Assembly: GCA_045544615.1 (NCBI GenBank)
Contig: JAZPZI010000022.1
Coordinates: forward strand, 20,724-84,723
Origin: CAKSFT01 sp045544615
GTDB lineage: Bacteria; Bacillota; Clostridia; UBA1381
Length of the DNA stretch: 64,000 nt
Reading direction: 5' to 3'
Part shown: piece after piece, positions 16,083 through 24,801 of the stretch
Position numbering within the stretch: the first letter of the stretch is position 1
How the letters are laid out: the number at the start of each line of letters is the position of its first letter
Notes under the pieces: generated by a model
What the model was told of the DNA's origin: nothing
Database searches by the model: none
Seen by the model: the letters and a program-made list of their open reading frames with translations, nothing else
Program-made: the position numbers and the translations under genes

Positions 16083-16115
16083 GTAGAAAATATCACTTTT
16101 TTAGGGGGAACTAAC

Positions 16116-17471
16116 ATGAGCGAAAAAAGAAGTAGTTTTACCGGCAAGCTCGGGTTTGTGCTTGCAGCAGCAGGCTCGGCAGTCGGTCTGGGAAATATCT
16201 GGAGATTCCCGTATCTGGCGGCTAAATACGGCGGCGGTATTTTCCTTTTGGTTTACATAATTCTTGCGATAACCTTTGGTTTTGCATTGATGACCGCAGA
16301 AATCGCACTCGGCAGAAAGACTGGGCTTAGTGCAATCGGAGCTTTCAAAGCACTTAACAAAAAGTATTCATTTGTTGGCTATCTTGCCGCACTTGTACCG
16401 GTAATTATCCTTCCGTACTATTCGGTTATCGGCGGTTGGGTAATGAAGTATCTCTGGGAATTTATAAGCGGTGGTGCAGCACTCGCTGCAGGTGATGAAT
16501 TCTTCGGCGGGTTTATTACAAGTGCAGGCGAGCCCGTTATATGGTTCCTGCTATTTTTAGGAATCACCGGAATAGTTGTTCTTTTCGGCGTTGAAAAGGG
16601 TATCGAAAAGGTAAGCAAGATTATGATGCCGGTTCTGGTAGTTCTTTCACTCTTCATCGCAATCTACTCACTTACCCTTCCTAATGCAATGGCAGGCGTA
16701 AAATACTACATACTCCCTGACTTCAGTCAGTTCTCGGTAACAACAGTTCTTGCAGCTATGGGACAGCTCTTCTACTCAATGTCGCTTGCTATGGGTATTA
16801 TGATAACCTACGGCTCATATATGAAAAAGGATGTAAATCTTGAATCATCGGTAAGACAAATCGAGCTTTTCGATACAGGCATCGCATTTTTGGCAGGCCT
16901 TATGATTATCCCTGCGGTATTCTCATTCACAGGCGGAACACCTGAGGCTCTCGGCAAGGGACCAAGCCTTATGTTTGTAACACTTCCAAAGGTATTCGAT
17001 TCAATGCCGGGCGGTGATTACATCGGTATTGCATTCTTCCTGCTCGTACTTTTTGCGGCTTTGACATCATCAATTTCTCTGATGGAAACCGTTGTTTCAA
17101 TCGTATGCGATAAAGCCAAGATAAACAGAAAGCTCTCATGTGTTCTTGTGTTTGTCGGCTCGGTTTTAATCGGTTTGCTTTCAACCTTCGGCTACAGCAT
17201 CTGGGCAGATGTCAAGATAATCGGAATGCAGTTTCTGGACCTCTTCGACTTTGCAAGCAACAGCGTATTGATGCCGATAGTTGCATTCTTTACCTGTATC
17301 TTTGTCGGATTTGTTATCAAGCCAAAGACACTCATCGACGAAGTTGAGCTCACAGGCAAGTTCAAGAGCAAAAAGCTTTTTGAGGTTGTTATTAAGTACA
17401 TAGCACCGATTTGTATTATCCTTATTCTTATCAGCTCTGTACTTGAGGCTATGGGAATTCTAAAAATTTAA
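16116..17471 (+). CDS. sodium-dependent transporter, NSS/SNF family
   Basis: A 451 aa secondary transporter of the neurotransmitter:sodium symporter family (LeuT/MhsT-like), which takes up amino acids with Na+. The diagnostic TM1 sequence GSAVGLGNIWRFPY is intact (residues about 20-33), including the unwound Gly-rich segment that binds substrate and sodium. About 11 TM helices can be read, as in many bacterial members. AGGGGG precedes ATG 16116. It is monocistronic, with its own promoter and terminator. The transported amino acid cannot be told. Confidence 0.93.
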   Translation: MSEKRSSFTGKLGFVLAAAGSAVGLGNIWRFPYLAAKYGGGIFLLVYIILAITFGFALMTAEIALGRKTGLSAIGAFKALNKKYSFVGYLAALVPVIILPYYSVIGGWVMKYLWEFISGGAALAAGDEFFGGFITSAGEPVIWFLLFLGITGIVVLFGVEKGIEKVSKIMMPVLVVLSLFIAIYSLTLPNAMAGVKYYILPDFSQFSVTTVLAAMGQLFYSMSLAMGIMITYGSYMKKDVNLESSVRQIELFDTGIAFLAGLMIIPAVFSFTGGTPEALGKGPSLMFVTLPKVFDSMPGGDYIGIAFFLLVLFAALTSSISLMETVVSIVCDKAKINRKLSCVLVFVGSVLIGLLSTFGYSIWADVKIIGMQFLDLFDFASNSVLMPIVAFFTCIFVGFVIKPKTLIDEVELTGKFKSKKLFEVVIKYIAPICIILILISSVLEAMGILKI

Positions 17472-17477
17472 TTCAGT

Positions 17478-17505
17478 AAAAAAGGCAGGAAATCCTGCCT
17501 TTTTT
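17478..17505 (+). terminator. terminator after transporter gene
   Basis: Stem AAAAAAGGCAGGA / TCCTGCCTTTTTT, AA loop. Confidence 0.9.
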
Positions 17506-17507
17506 GT

Positions 17508-17536
17508 TTGACATTACAAATGCCAGGATGTATAAT
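17508..17536 (+). promoter_or_regulatory. promoter of phosphatase-PHP operon
   Basis: Consensus TTGACA (17508-17513), 17 bp, TATAAT (17531-17536), just downstream of the previous terminator. Confidence 0.85.
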
Positions 17537-17553
17537 AGTTTTGAGGTGATTAT

Positions 17554-18258
17554 ATGCTTTTATATATAGTAAGACATGGTGACCCCGACTATGAAACGGA
17601 CAGCCTCACAGAGCGTGGCAAGCTCCAGGCAGAGGCAGTCGGAAAGAGAATTTTCGATTCAAAGATAGACCGCATCTTCTCATCACCGATGGGACGTGCA
17701 AGAGAAACTGCCGCTCCTGCCTGCAGATTGCTTGGGTTAGATTGCAACATCGAGCCCTGGGCGCACGAAATAGAGGATGATCGACTCACACCCTTCCCCG
17801 ACGGCAAATTGAAGTCGGTTACCGATGTTCAGAACTCATACTACCGTGAAAACGGGAACATTGACCTTGATTATGACCGTGCATTCGAGTGTCAGGGTTT
17901 TTGCGAGTCACATATGGATAATGCTATTAAATACATAGAAGAAAACGGCAAGATATTTTTAGAAAAGCTCGGCTACAGGGAAGAAAACGGAGTCTACCGC
18001 ATCCTTCAGAAAAACGAGGAAAAGGTCGCACTCTTCTGCCATTCGGCTTTTGCAAGAGCCTGGATTTCGGTGCTTTTGCATATCCCGGCACATCTTATGT
18101 GGGCAGGCTTTGCCTACACCCATACAGGCGTGACCGTAATCGAATTTAAAAACTACGAAAACGGATTCACAGCACCGCGCATGCTTTGCTATTCCGATAT
18201 GTCGCACCTATATTCTGAAAAGCTTGATATGATACACGATAATTTATTGGAGATATAA
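17554..18258 (+). CDS. histidine phosphatase family protein
   Basis: A 234 aa phosphoglycerate-mutase-like phosphatase. The catalytic RHG is at residues 7-9, with the FSSPMGRARETA arginine motif near residue 50 and the second catalytic histidine in FCHSAFARAW near 168. Substrate is unknown. GAGGTGA precedes ATG 17554. It is followed after 2 bp by a PHP-domain phosphoesterase, suggesting a two-step phosphate-removal pair or simple co-expression. Confidence 0.88.
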   Translation: MLLYIVRHGDPDYETDSLTERGKLQAEAVGKRIFDSKIDRIFSSPMGRARETAAPACRLLGLDCNIEPWAHEIEDDRLTPFPDGKLKSVTDVQNSYYRENGNIDLDYDRAFECQGFCESHMDNAIKYIEENGKIFLEKLGYREENGVYRILQKNEEKVALFCHSAFARAWISVLLHIPAHLMWAGFAYTHTGVTVIEFKNYENGFTAPRMLCYSDMSHLYSEKLDMIHDNLLEI

Positions 18259-18260
18259 TA

Positions 18261-19262
18261 ATGAAAATTTTACTTGACAAGAACAAAAAATACTACAAGG
18301 CAAACCTTCACTCTCACTCGGTCTACTCGGACGGGCACCTGACTGTTGAGGAGATGAAAGAGGCGTATATGAAAAAAGGCTACTCAATTATTGCCTTTAC
18401 CGACCACGAGCATCTGATTGATAACTCGCATCTTGATGACGAGAACTTCCTTTCCATAACCTCGTGCGAGGTAGCTGTTAAGGAGTTCCCCGAGCAGTCA
18501 ACACTGGTAAACATGGATATGAAGGTCGGACATTTCAATTTCTACGCACTCGACCAGCATAACAATGTTACTCCCTGCTACTCTAAGGTTTATGACCACT
18601 ATGTCAACGACTTAAACCGTGACAAGATAAAGTTTGACGGCGAATGGGAGAGAAAATACTCTATCGAGAGAATAAATGAGATGATAAAAATCGCAAACGA
18701 AAAGGGCTTTATTGTTTCATATAACCACCCATGCTGGTCTCTGGAGAATGCAACAAGATACCTTGGCTATGAAAACCTCTTTGCGGTTGAGATTGTAAAC
18801 GGTGGCTGTGTGAAGGCAGGCTATGGTGACAATGAATCTGCGTTTGACGATATCCTCCGCAGCGGAAAAAAGATTTTTGCAACAGCTGCAGACGATAACC
18901 ACAACCCTCACCCGATAGACAGCAAGCTCTGTGATTCCTTTGGCGGCTGGGTTATGATAAATGCCGAAAAGCTTGAATACTCGGAGATTATGTCGGCGCT
19001 CCGGCGAGGCGATTTCTACGCATCAACCGGACCTGAAATCACATCACTCACCCGTGACGGCGACACTGTAAGGGTTGAGTGCTCGGACGCCAAAAAGATA
19101 GTTTTGGTAACAGGCGGAAGGCGAATAGCAAAAAAGATAGCAGACTTCGGCGAGTACCTAAACTCTGCCGAGTTTACCGTAAAGGAAACCGACCATTATT
19201 TCAGAATCAGGGTTGAGGACGAATACGGAAAGAAAGCATATACACAAGGTTATGAAGTGTAA
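18261..19262 (+). CDS. PHP domain metal-dependent phosphoesterase
   Basis: A 333 aa PHP-superfamily protein. Metal-ligand motifs: NLHSHSVYSDG (about 15-25), FTDHEHL, a central NHPCW and DDNHNPH near residue 215. The C-terminal 90 residues form a beta-rich domain as in YciV/TrpH-related proteins. Substrate is unknown. GGAG is located at the end of the upstream gene, and the genes are only 2 bp apart. Confidence 0.88.
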   Translation: MKILLDKNKKYYKANLHSHSVYSDGHLTVEEMKEAYMKKGYSIIAFTDHEHLIDNSHLDDENFLSITSCEVAVKEFPEQSTLVNMDMKVGHFNFYALDQHNNVTPCYSKVYDHYVNDLNRDKIKFDGEWERKYSIERINEMIKIANEKGFIVSYNHPCWSLENATRYLGYENLFAVEIVNGGCVKAGYGDNESAFDDILRSGKKIFATAADDNHNPHPIDSKLCDSFGGWVMINAEKLEYSEIMSALRRGDFYASTGPEITSLTRDGDTVRVECSDAKKIVLVTGGRRIAKKIADFGEYLNSAEFTVKETDHYFRIRVEDEYGKKAYTQGYEV

Positions 19263-19276
19263 GGAAGAGAGTCACT

Positions 19277-19678
19277 ATGAAAAAATATCTGATATCAATA
19301 TTTGTAATTATAGGTATAGTAATCTGTATTTTTTCAATCTTGAAAATATCAACAAAACCAGACGCTACCATAATCACCACTTTATCCATACAAGATGTAA
19401 CAGAAAAAAGTCATACCGATAATTATTATCTGACTATTCTTCTTGATGATTTTGTTGTGGAAGAATATAATTTATCATACAATAGCTTAACACTCAAGGC
19501 AACCGAAAGCATTTACAACAGAGTTGAGGTCAATAGCGGGTTTGCTGGAGTCTCTTTAAAGATTACAATTCCAGCCAATCAGGAAAAAAGAGATTTGGGT
19601 ATGATTTTAAAAGAAAAACTAACCGATTGGTGCCAAATTGTTGGGTTGACAACAGAAGACAATCTTCTTATTGATTAG
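19277..19678 (+). CDS. membrane-anchored hypothetical protein
   Basis: A 133 aa protein with an N-terminal signal anchor (residues 4-24, Ile/Val-rich) and an extracytoplasmic domain of about 105 residues. AAGGAAGAG precedes ATG 19277. Codon use is visibly more A/T rich than in the flanking genes, and no family is recognised. It lies between the PHP gene and a repeat array, so it may be an accessory addition. Confidence 0.65.
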   Translation: MKKYLISIFVIIGIVICIFSILKISTKPDATIITTLSIQDVTEKSHTDNYYLTILLDDFVVEEYNLSYNSLTLKATESIYNRVEVNSGFAGVSLKITIPANQEKRDLGMILKEKLTDWCQIVGLTTEDNLLID

Positions 19679-19690
19679 TATAAAATGAGC

Positions 19691-19715
19691 CGGGCAGGGT
19701 TTTGAACCCTGCCCG
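19691..19715 (+). terminator. strong hairpin after hypothetical gene
   Basis: Perfect 11 bp stem CGGGCAGGGTT / AACCCTGCCCG with TTG loop. The T-tract is short (ATTTCATT), so its efficiency as a terminator is uncertain. Confidence 0.65.
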
Positions 19716-19818
19716 ATTTCATTATTTGAAAGAGCAAATTCCCACACCTTTTTCCATCAATTTGACATACATTCCAAAAAATGGTATAATAATTTTAATT
19801 GTGAAACAATTAAAATCG

Positions 19819-19905
19819 TCGATATGAATTCTTTTGAAGAATTCTCGATATGTCACAAGTGACTCGATATGTGCTTCGCACTCGATATGTTGCCTTCCGG
19901 CAGCA
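19819..19905. repeat. array of four CTCGATATG-linked hairpins
   Basis: TCGATATG recurs at 19819, 19845, 19864 and 19882. Each copy is followed by a different small palindrome: AATTCTT-TTG-AAGAATT, TCAC-AA-GTGA, GTGC-TTC-GCAC and TTGCC-TTCC-GGCAG. The sequences of the palindromes differ but the linker is constant. The array ends 16 bp before the ribosome site of the next gene. The GATAT core links it to the array at 15097. Confidence 0.75.
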
Positions 19906-19933
19906 ATAATTTATATCATAAGAGGTGATTTTT

Positions 19934-20782
19934 ATGAGAAGGCTTTTACCCATTCTATTGTTTTTTATATTATCCGTTCCGGCTTTTGCAGAAACTCCGA
20001 TTACGGTAAATATCGACTCGGTGCCTGTTGAGTTCGATGTCGAACCTCGCATCATCGACGGGCGTACAATGGTGCCTGTACGTGCAATCCTTGAGGCACT
20101 CGATGCCGAGGTTTTGTGGGATTCTGCCACCAAAACCGTAACCGCAACAAAGGATTTAAAGACGATTTCAATGACAATCGGCAAGCGCGAGATTACTGTC
20201 GGCGAGAACTTTATGCTTATGGACACCGCTCCGGTTATCATCGGAAACCGTACACTCATCCCTGCGCGCTTTGCCGCCGAAGTTTTCGAAAACACTGTAA
20301 AATGGGATGCAAAAACAAGAACTGTCAGCATCATCTCAACCGAAAAACCCGACATAAAATACTATAAGAAATACACAGGTGCAGGAATATCGCTTCTTTT
20401 TCCGCACGATTGGTTATTGGACGAATCCTTCACCGATACCGTATTTATCGACAATCAGCCGACCACATATGAATCTTCGGGGCTCGGGATGATTTCCATC
20501 TCAAAGGTCGAGCTTGTAAACTCATCCTTTTCCGATACCGTATCTGCAAGGTATGACTATCTTCTGAGCGATTGCGGCTATAACATATCCGATTTTAAAA
20601 ACACAACTGTCGCCGGAAAGAATGCCGCACTTTTTAAGTTTGTAGACTCGGACGGTGATTATGTTTTATCGTATTTTATCGAGGGCTCGGCATCTGCTTA
20701 CTACATTGACTTTATAACCGACACAGAAAATGCCTTTTCCGACATTTTTTCTAAAATTCTGACAACCGTTTCGGTTGACTGA
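19934..20782 (+). CDS. secreted protein with copper-amine-oxidase-like stalk domain
   Basis: A 282 aa exported protein. A signal peptide (MRRLLPILLFFILSVPAFA) is followed by a PF07833-type domain, with two repeats of the pattern DGRTMVPVRAILEALDAEVLWD and GNRTLIPARFAAEVFENTVKWD (about residues 35-125). The C-terminal half resembles a small surface lipoprotein fold but is not recognised. ATG 19934 is chosen because AGAGGTG sits 7 bp upstream. The stalk domain usually mediates cell-wall interaction, so an envelope role is likely. Confidence 0.82.
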   Translation: MRRLLPILLFFILSVPAFAETPITVNIDSVPVEFDVEPRIIDGRTMVPVRAILEALDAEVLWDSATKTVTATKDLKTISMTIGKREITVGENFMLMDTAPVIIGNRTLIPARFAAEVFENTVKWDAKTRTVSIISTEKPDIKYYKKYTGAGISLLFPHDWLLDESFTDTVFIDNQPTTYESSGLGMISISKVELVNSSFSDTVSARYDYLLSDCGYNISDFKNTTVAGKNAALFKFVDSDGDYVLSYFIEGSASAYYIDFITDTENAFSDIFSKILTTVSVD

Positions 20783-20803
20783 GCAAAGAATTTATAGTAT
20801 ACT
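20775..20803 (+). promoter_or_regulatory. promoter of nucleotidyltransferase gene
   Basis: TTGACT (20775-20780) overlapping the upstream stop codon, 17 bp spacer, TATACT (20798-20803). Confidence 0.75.
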
Positions 20804-20833
20804 GTATTTAACCTTAAAAGGAGGAAAATTATT

Positions 20834-21571
20834 ATGAAATGTATTTTATTGGCAGCAGGCTATGCAACAAGACTCTATCCACTTACCAAGGATAAGCCAA
20901 AGGCTCTTTTGGAGCTCGGCAACAAGACAATCCTTGACAGGCTTATGGATAAGCTTGAGGAAATAAAGAGAATTGATGAAGTATTTATCGTGACAAACCA
21001 TCGCTTTGCAGACATCTTCTCGGAATGGGCAAAGGGCTATTCGGGAAGCAAAAAGGTCAAGGTTTTAGATGACGGCACAACCGACAACGACAACCGCCTC
21101 GGCGCAATCGGCGATATGAACTATGTAATCGAGCAGGAGAAGATCACCGACGAGATTTTCGTACTTGCAAGCGATGTTATCTTTGACTTTTCGCTCCGTG
21201 GTCTTTTTGACCTCTATGACTCGGTAGACGGTGATGTTATCTCGGCACACTATGTTGAGAGCATCGAAACTCTCCGTTCAATGGGCGTGCTTTCGTTTGA
21301 CGAATCGGGAAAGGTTACCGACTTTGAGGAAAAGCCGCAGAATCCGAAGTCACACTATGGCGTTCCGCCGTTTTATATCTACAGAAAGAGCACTCTTGCA
21401 CTCATAAAGCAGTATCTTGACGAGGGCAACAACTGCGATGCTCCGGGCTACTTTATCCCGTGGCTAATCCGCCACACCGACGTTTATGCCCACAGCTTTG
21501 ACGAGAACATAATCGATATCGGTATCCCTGCAGCTTACTATGAGGCGTGCGAAAGATACCGTGACAGATAG
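20834..21571 (+). CDS. sugar-phosphate / choline-phosphate nucleotidyltransferase
   Basis: A 245 aa NTP-transferase of the RmlA/LicC type that makes NDP-activated sugars or CDP-choline. The N-terminal nucleotide loop AAGYATRLYPLTKDKPKALL (residues 7-26) is intact and a metal-binding ASDVIFD motif follows near 115. Such enzymes often supply cell-surface polymer synthesis. AAGGAGG precedes ATG 20834. The nucleotide and sugar specificity cannot be read. Confidence 0.87.
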   Translation: MKCILLAAGYATRLYPLTKDKPKALLELGNKTILDRLMDKLEEIKRIDEVFIVTNHRFADIFSEWAKGYSGSKKVKVLDDGTTDNDNRLGAIGDMNYVIEQEKITDEIFVLASDVIFDFSLRGLFDLYDSVDGDVISAHYVESIETLRSMGVLSFDESGKVTDFEEKPQNPKSHYGVPPFYIYRKSTLALIKQYLDEGNNCDAPGYFIPWLIRHTDVYAHSFDENIIDIGIPAAYYEACERYRDR

Positions 21572-21602
21572 TAAAATTAACAAACTGTTAAAAAAATATA
21601 TA

Positions 21603-21631
21603 TTGCAATTTATATGAAAAAGTGATATAGT
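21603..21631 (+). promoter_or_regulatory. promoter of HlyIII gene cluster
   Basis: TTGCAA (21603-21608), 17 bp, TATAGT (21626-21631). Confidence 0.6.
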
Positions 21632-21668
21632 AAATTAGTATTTTATTTATTGTGAGGAGACTTTTATT

Positions 21669-22319
21669 ATGAGCGAAAGACAGGCTAAAAAAATGAGAAA
21701 AGAAGCACCTGAGGTTCAGGTTGCAAAAAAACCAAAGAATACACAGAAGGTAGTCTTCAACCTTATCTCGGTACTTATTATCGTGGTGGTTGCAGGACTT
21801 GCAGGCTATACAATCTGGAAAAACTCAAATCCGACAAGTGCACCTGAAACATTTGAGGAGACACTTTTGGCAAACTACGAAATGGACTTTGCAACAGCAG
21901 CCGAGAAGTGGAATCTCGATACCACACTCTTTACACCGGATATGGATGTTCAGGAAGCATCACTTCTCTTTACACTCGAAAACTTTGCAAAGATGAGCGA
22001 TCAGGAACCTGCTGAATTCCTTGAAGCTATGAAGATTGATGCCGAAACTCCGACAAATGTTCCATGTAAAGACCTTTCAACAAGAGTTATGATGCTCTCA
22101 AACGGTCTTGATATCGAACTCGACCTCTTGCGTGCTTACGGACTCCCTGAAGAGATAACCGACGAAACACCATGGGGCGAATCAAACGAAGCAATCTTTG
22201 CGGCATTAAACGGCTACTACACCGCAATGTCACAGGCAGCACAGGCAGAAGCTGAAGCTGAAGGCGAAACTGAAGCCGAAACCGAGGCTGAAACAACCGA
22301 TACTGAAGGTGAAGAATAA
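21669..22319 (+). CDS. single-TM protein with helical repeats and acidic tail
   Basis: A 216 aa protein. A basic N-terminus (1-27) leads into one TM helix (28-49), then an extracytoplasmic region with helical segments ending in LPEEITDETPWGE, and a C-terminal tail of alternating Glu, Ala and Thr (about 30 residues). The region DxxxAxEKWNL...LRAYGLPEEITDETPWGE matches the repeats in the gene at 22997. Its stop overlaps the next start (TAATG). Function is unknown; it probably acts with the HlyIII protein between the two. Confidence 0.75.
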   Translation: MSERQAKKMRKEAPEVQVAKKPKNTQKVVFNLISVLIIVVVAGLAGYTIWKNSNPTSAPETFEETLLANYEMDFATAAEKWNLDTTLFTPDMDVQEASLLFTLENFAKMSDQEPAEFLEAMKIDAETPTNVPCKDLSTRVMMLSNGLDIELDLLRAYGLPEEITDETPWGESNEAIFAALNGYYTAMSQAAQAEAEAEGETEAETEAETTDTEGEE

Positions 22320-22978
22320 TGGAAAAAGCAAAAAAACCAGCTCCGAGCTATACACTCGGCGAGGAAATCTTTAATTCGATTTCCCACGGTGTCGGGGTGC
22401 TGGTCGGAATTTCAGCGCTTGTACTTTTGATTATATTTTCCTGCATAAAGGGAAGCGGCTACAGTCTTGCCGCAGGAATTGTATATGGCGTATCACTTAT
22501 TGTTTTGTACTCGATGTCGATGGTATATCACATCGTACAGGGCGAGAAGGCAAAGGCAGTTTTGCGGATATTCGACCATTGCTCAATCTTTGTACTGATT
22601 GCCGGAACATACACCCCGTATATGTTGGTTTCTCTTGAAAAACCACTCGGCTGGGTAATGTTCGGAATAATTTGGGGTATGGCGGTTTTCGGGATACTCC
22701 TAAACGCCCTGAACCTTGAGAAATTCAAGAAAATCTCTATGGTTTGCTATATCGTAATGGGCTGGGCGATTATATTTACAATCAAACCGATATTGGAAGC
22801 TATTGCTCTGCCGGGATTTTTACTACTTCTTCTCGGCGGGATAATATACACGGCAGGAATATTCTTTTACCGTGCAAAAAACCACAAATATATGCACTCT
22901 GTATGGCATCTGTTTGTGCTTGGCGGAAGTATCTGCCACTATCTTTCAATACTGCTTTATGTGGTATTAAAAATCTAA
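22319..22978 (+). CDS. hemolysin III family (PAQR-like) membrane protein
   Basis: A 219 aa integral membrane protein of the HlyIII/YplQ family, 7 TM helices, within the PAQR superfamily of putative metal-dependent hydrolases. Conserved features: EEIFNSISHGVG at the N-terminus (first metal-ligand His), SMVYH near TM2, FDHCSIF near TM3, and SVWHLFVLGGSICHYLS at the C-terminus. Hemolytic activity is a historical label only. It overlaps the upstream gene by 1 bp and precedes its relative by 18 bp, so the three genes form an operon. Confidence 0.92.
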   Translation: MEKAKKPAPSYTLGEEIFNSISHGVGVLVGISALVLLIIFSCIKGSGYSLAAGIVYGVSLIVLYSMSMVYHIVQGEKAKAVLRIFDHCSIFVLIAGTYTPYMLVSLEKPLGWVMFGIIWGMAVFGILLNALNLEKFKKISMVCYIVMGWAIIFTIKPILEAIALPGFLLLLLGGIIYTAGIFFYRAKNHKYMHSVWHLFVLGGSICHYLSILLYVVLKI

Positions 22979-22996
22979 TTTTTAAGGAGAATTAAA

Positions 22997-24037
22997 ATGG
23001 ATAAGGAAAATCTTACACCAAACGAAGAACTTGAAACAACTGAAGAAATCACAGAAGTTGTTGAAGATGTTGTTGAAGAAATCAAAGAAACTGCAGAAGC
23101 TGTGACAGATGCTGCTATAGAAGAAGTTGAAGAATTTACAGAGGAAGTAGCAGAAGATTCAGAAGACCTGCTCGCATCAATGCGCGAACAGTTCAGCGAG
23201 GAATATCCCGAAGTCGCAGAAGAAATTGAAGAAATCGCAGAGGATATAAAGAAAAAGACATCGGGCGGTGCAATCGCAGCTATCGTGGCTTTGATCGTTG
23301 TAATCATCGCACTCGGCGCACTTCTTTTTACAAGCCTTTTTGTGAACAAGTATAACCATGCAGGATTTTTGAATACATCAGGCACAACCATCGGCGATTA
23401 CTGCGCAGAATATGAATATAGCTTTGACGAATTGAAGGAAGCCTGGGGCTTACCTGCAGATATGCCGGAGAGCACATACATGAATGCAGCTATCGCATTT
23501 ATGCCGATAAAGACATACGCTGCACTCTATTACACAGACTTCGCAACAGTTAAGGAAGCATACCAGCTCCCTGAAACTATCCCACAAAGACCTTTGACAA
23601 TCTGGGAAAAGATTAAGGCTATCTTTGTAAAAGAACAGGTTCCCGTAACAGAAGACACCACATGGGGTGATGTTATGGATAACACCACACTTGGTCTTTT
23701 GTTCCCTGACTTTGAGGTTATCAAGGAACACTATGAGCTTGGTGATGAAATAACAACCGATATGCTCTTTGGTGAGATCAGAGAAGTAATTGAAAAGAAG
23801 GATATCGCATTCCGCAAGGAACAGGAAAAGCTTGAAGCTGAAAACGAGGTTGAAAACGAAAACCCTGAAACTGAAGCTACAGAGGGCGAAGACGCAGTTG
23901 TAGAGACTGAAGGCGAAACCGAAAGTGCTCCGGAAGCTGAAAGCACAGCCACAGAAGAAGCTCAGGTAGTTACCGAGGAAGCTCCTGAAGAAGAAACTGT
24001 AGGCGAAAACCCTGAATTAGATAAATCAGGCAACTAA
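22997..24037 (+). CDS. single-TM protein with several helical repeats and acidic ends
   Basis: A 346 aa protein. The N-terminal 85 residues are very acidic and cytoplasmic if the TM (about 93-115) runs inside to outside. The outer part holds repeated helical units, for example FDELKEAWGLPADMPEST, FATVKEAYQLPETIPQRP, DTTWGDVMDNTTLG and FEVIKEHYELGDEITTDM, then a long Glu/Thr-rich tail. The units resemble those in the gene at 21669, suggesting duplication around HlyIII. Function is unknown. Confidence 0.75.
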   Translation: MDKENLTPNEELETTEEITEVVEDVVEEIKETAEAVTDAAIEEVEEFTEEVAEDSEDLLASMREQFSEEYPEVAEEIEEIAEDIKKKTSGGAIAAIVALIVVIIALGALLFTSLFVNKYNHAGFLNTSGTTIGDYCAEYEYSFDELKEAWGLPADMPESTYMNAAIAFMPIKTYAALYYTDFATVKEAYQLPETIPQRPLTIWEKIKAIFVKEQVPVTEDTTWGDVMDNTTLGLLFPDFEVIKEHYELGDEITTDMLFGEIREVIEKKDIAFRKEQEKLEAENEVENENPETEATEGEDAVVETEGETESAPEAESTATEEAQVVTEEAPEEETVGENPELDKSGN

Positions 24038-24039
24038 GT

Positions 24040-24072
24040 GGGATGTTAAAGCTTGCGGAACGCAAGAAATCT
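24040..24072 (+). repeat. 3'-end repeat after helical-repeat gene
   Basis: GGGATGTTAAAGCTTG then CGGAACGCAAGAAA, starting 3 bp after the stop. Second copy of the family also found after pheT and the RNase H gene. Confidence 0.55.
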
Positions 24073-24113
24073 TGCTACCAACAAAGCTTTTTCTAAAACA
24101 ATAGATTATTAAA

Positions 24114-24148
24114 AAATGGCGAGAAAACCTTGGGTTTTCTTGCCATTA
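24114..24148 (+). terminator. hairpin upstream of hisH
   Basis: ATGGCGAGAAAACC-TTG-GGTTTTCTTGCCAT, a 14 bp stem with one wobble. It lacks a T-run, so it could be a weak terminator or a leader structure ahead of hisH. Confidence 0.5.
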
Positions 24149-24177
24149 CTTGCTTTTGTCAAACTTCGGAGGAACTT

Positions 24178-24783
24178 ATGATTGCAATAATAGACTATGG
24201 TGCAGGGAATCTGCACAGCGTAAAAAATGCACTCGACTCGCTCGGTGCAGAATCAAAAATCACAAAAGATGCCAACGACATACTCTCTGCCGATAAGGTT
24301 ATTCTACCCGGCGTGGGTGCATTCGGTGATGCTATGGCATCGCTTGAAGCATCGGGACTCGTTGATGCAATAAAAACAGTAATTGCCCGAAAAACTCCAT
24401 TTTTAGGAATATGTCTCGGTATGCAGTTACTCTTTAACGAGAGCGAGGAAACACCGGGTGTTGATGGGCTCGGCATATTCGGCGGAAAGATAGTAAAAAT
24501 CCCCAACAAAGAGGGTTTGAAAATTCCGCATATGGGTTGGAACAGCCTTGAATTTCCGAAAGAATCACGGGTATTTTCAAATCTCGACACCGACCCCTAT
24601 GTGTACTTTGTACACTCGTATTACCTTGAGCCTGACGATTTTAACATCGTTTCTGCATATACAACCTATGGCAAAAAGCTCTCGGTCGCAGTCGAGGAAG
24701 ACAATGTGTTTTTGATGCAGTTCCATCCCGAAAAAAGCGGCGATGTGGGCCTGAAAATCCTCAGAAACTTTATAAATCTTTGA
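24178..24783 (+). CDS. hisH: imidazole glycerol phosphate synthase, glutaminase subunit
   Basis: Class I glutamine amidotransferase that supplies ammonia to HisF. The 201 aa product has catalytic Cys-79 in FLGICLGMQL, and His-183 and Glu-185 in QFHPEKSG. CGGAGG sits 5 bp before ATG 24178; the longer frame to 24130 overlaps a hairpin and is rejected. hisF follows after 18 bp. Other his genes are not in the window. Confidence 0.96.
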   Translation: MIAIIDYGAGNLHSVKNALDSLGAESKITKDANDILSADKVILPGVGAFGDAMASLEASGLVDAIKTVIARKTPFLGICLGMQLLFNESEETPGVDGLGIFGGKIVKIPNKEGLKIPHMGWNSLEFPKESRVFSNLDTDPYVYFVHSYYLEPDDFNIVSAYTTYGKKLSVAVEEDNVFLMQFHPEKSGDVGLKILRNFINL

Positions 24784-24801
24784 TTTGGGAGGTATGGATA
24801 T

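Noticed and set aside
15097..19905. GATAT-linked arrays as CRISPR arrays
   Set aside because: Linkers are only 8-9 bp, intervening segments are 9-17 bp palindromes of varying length, and no cas genes are present.
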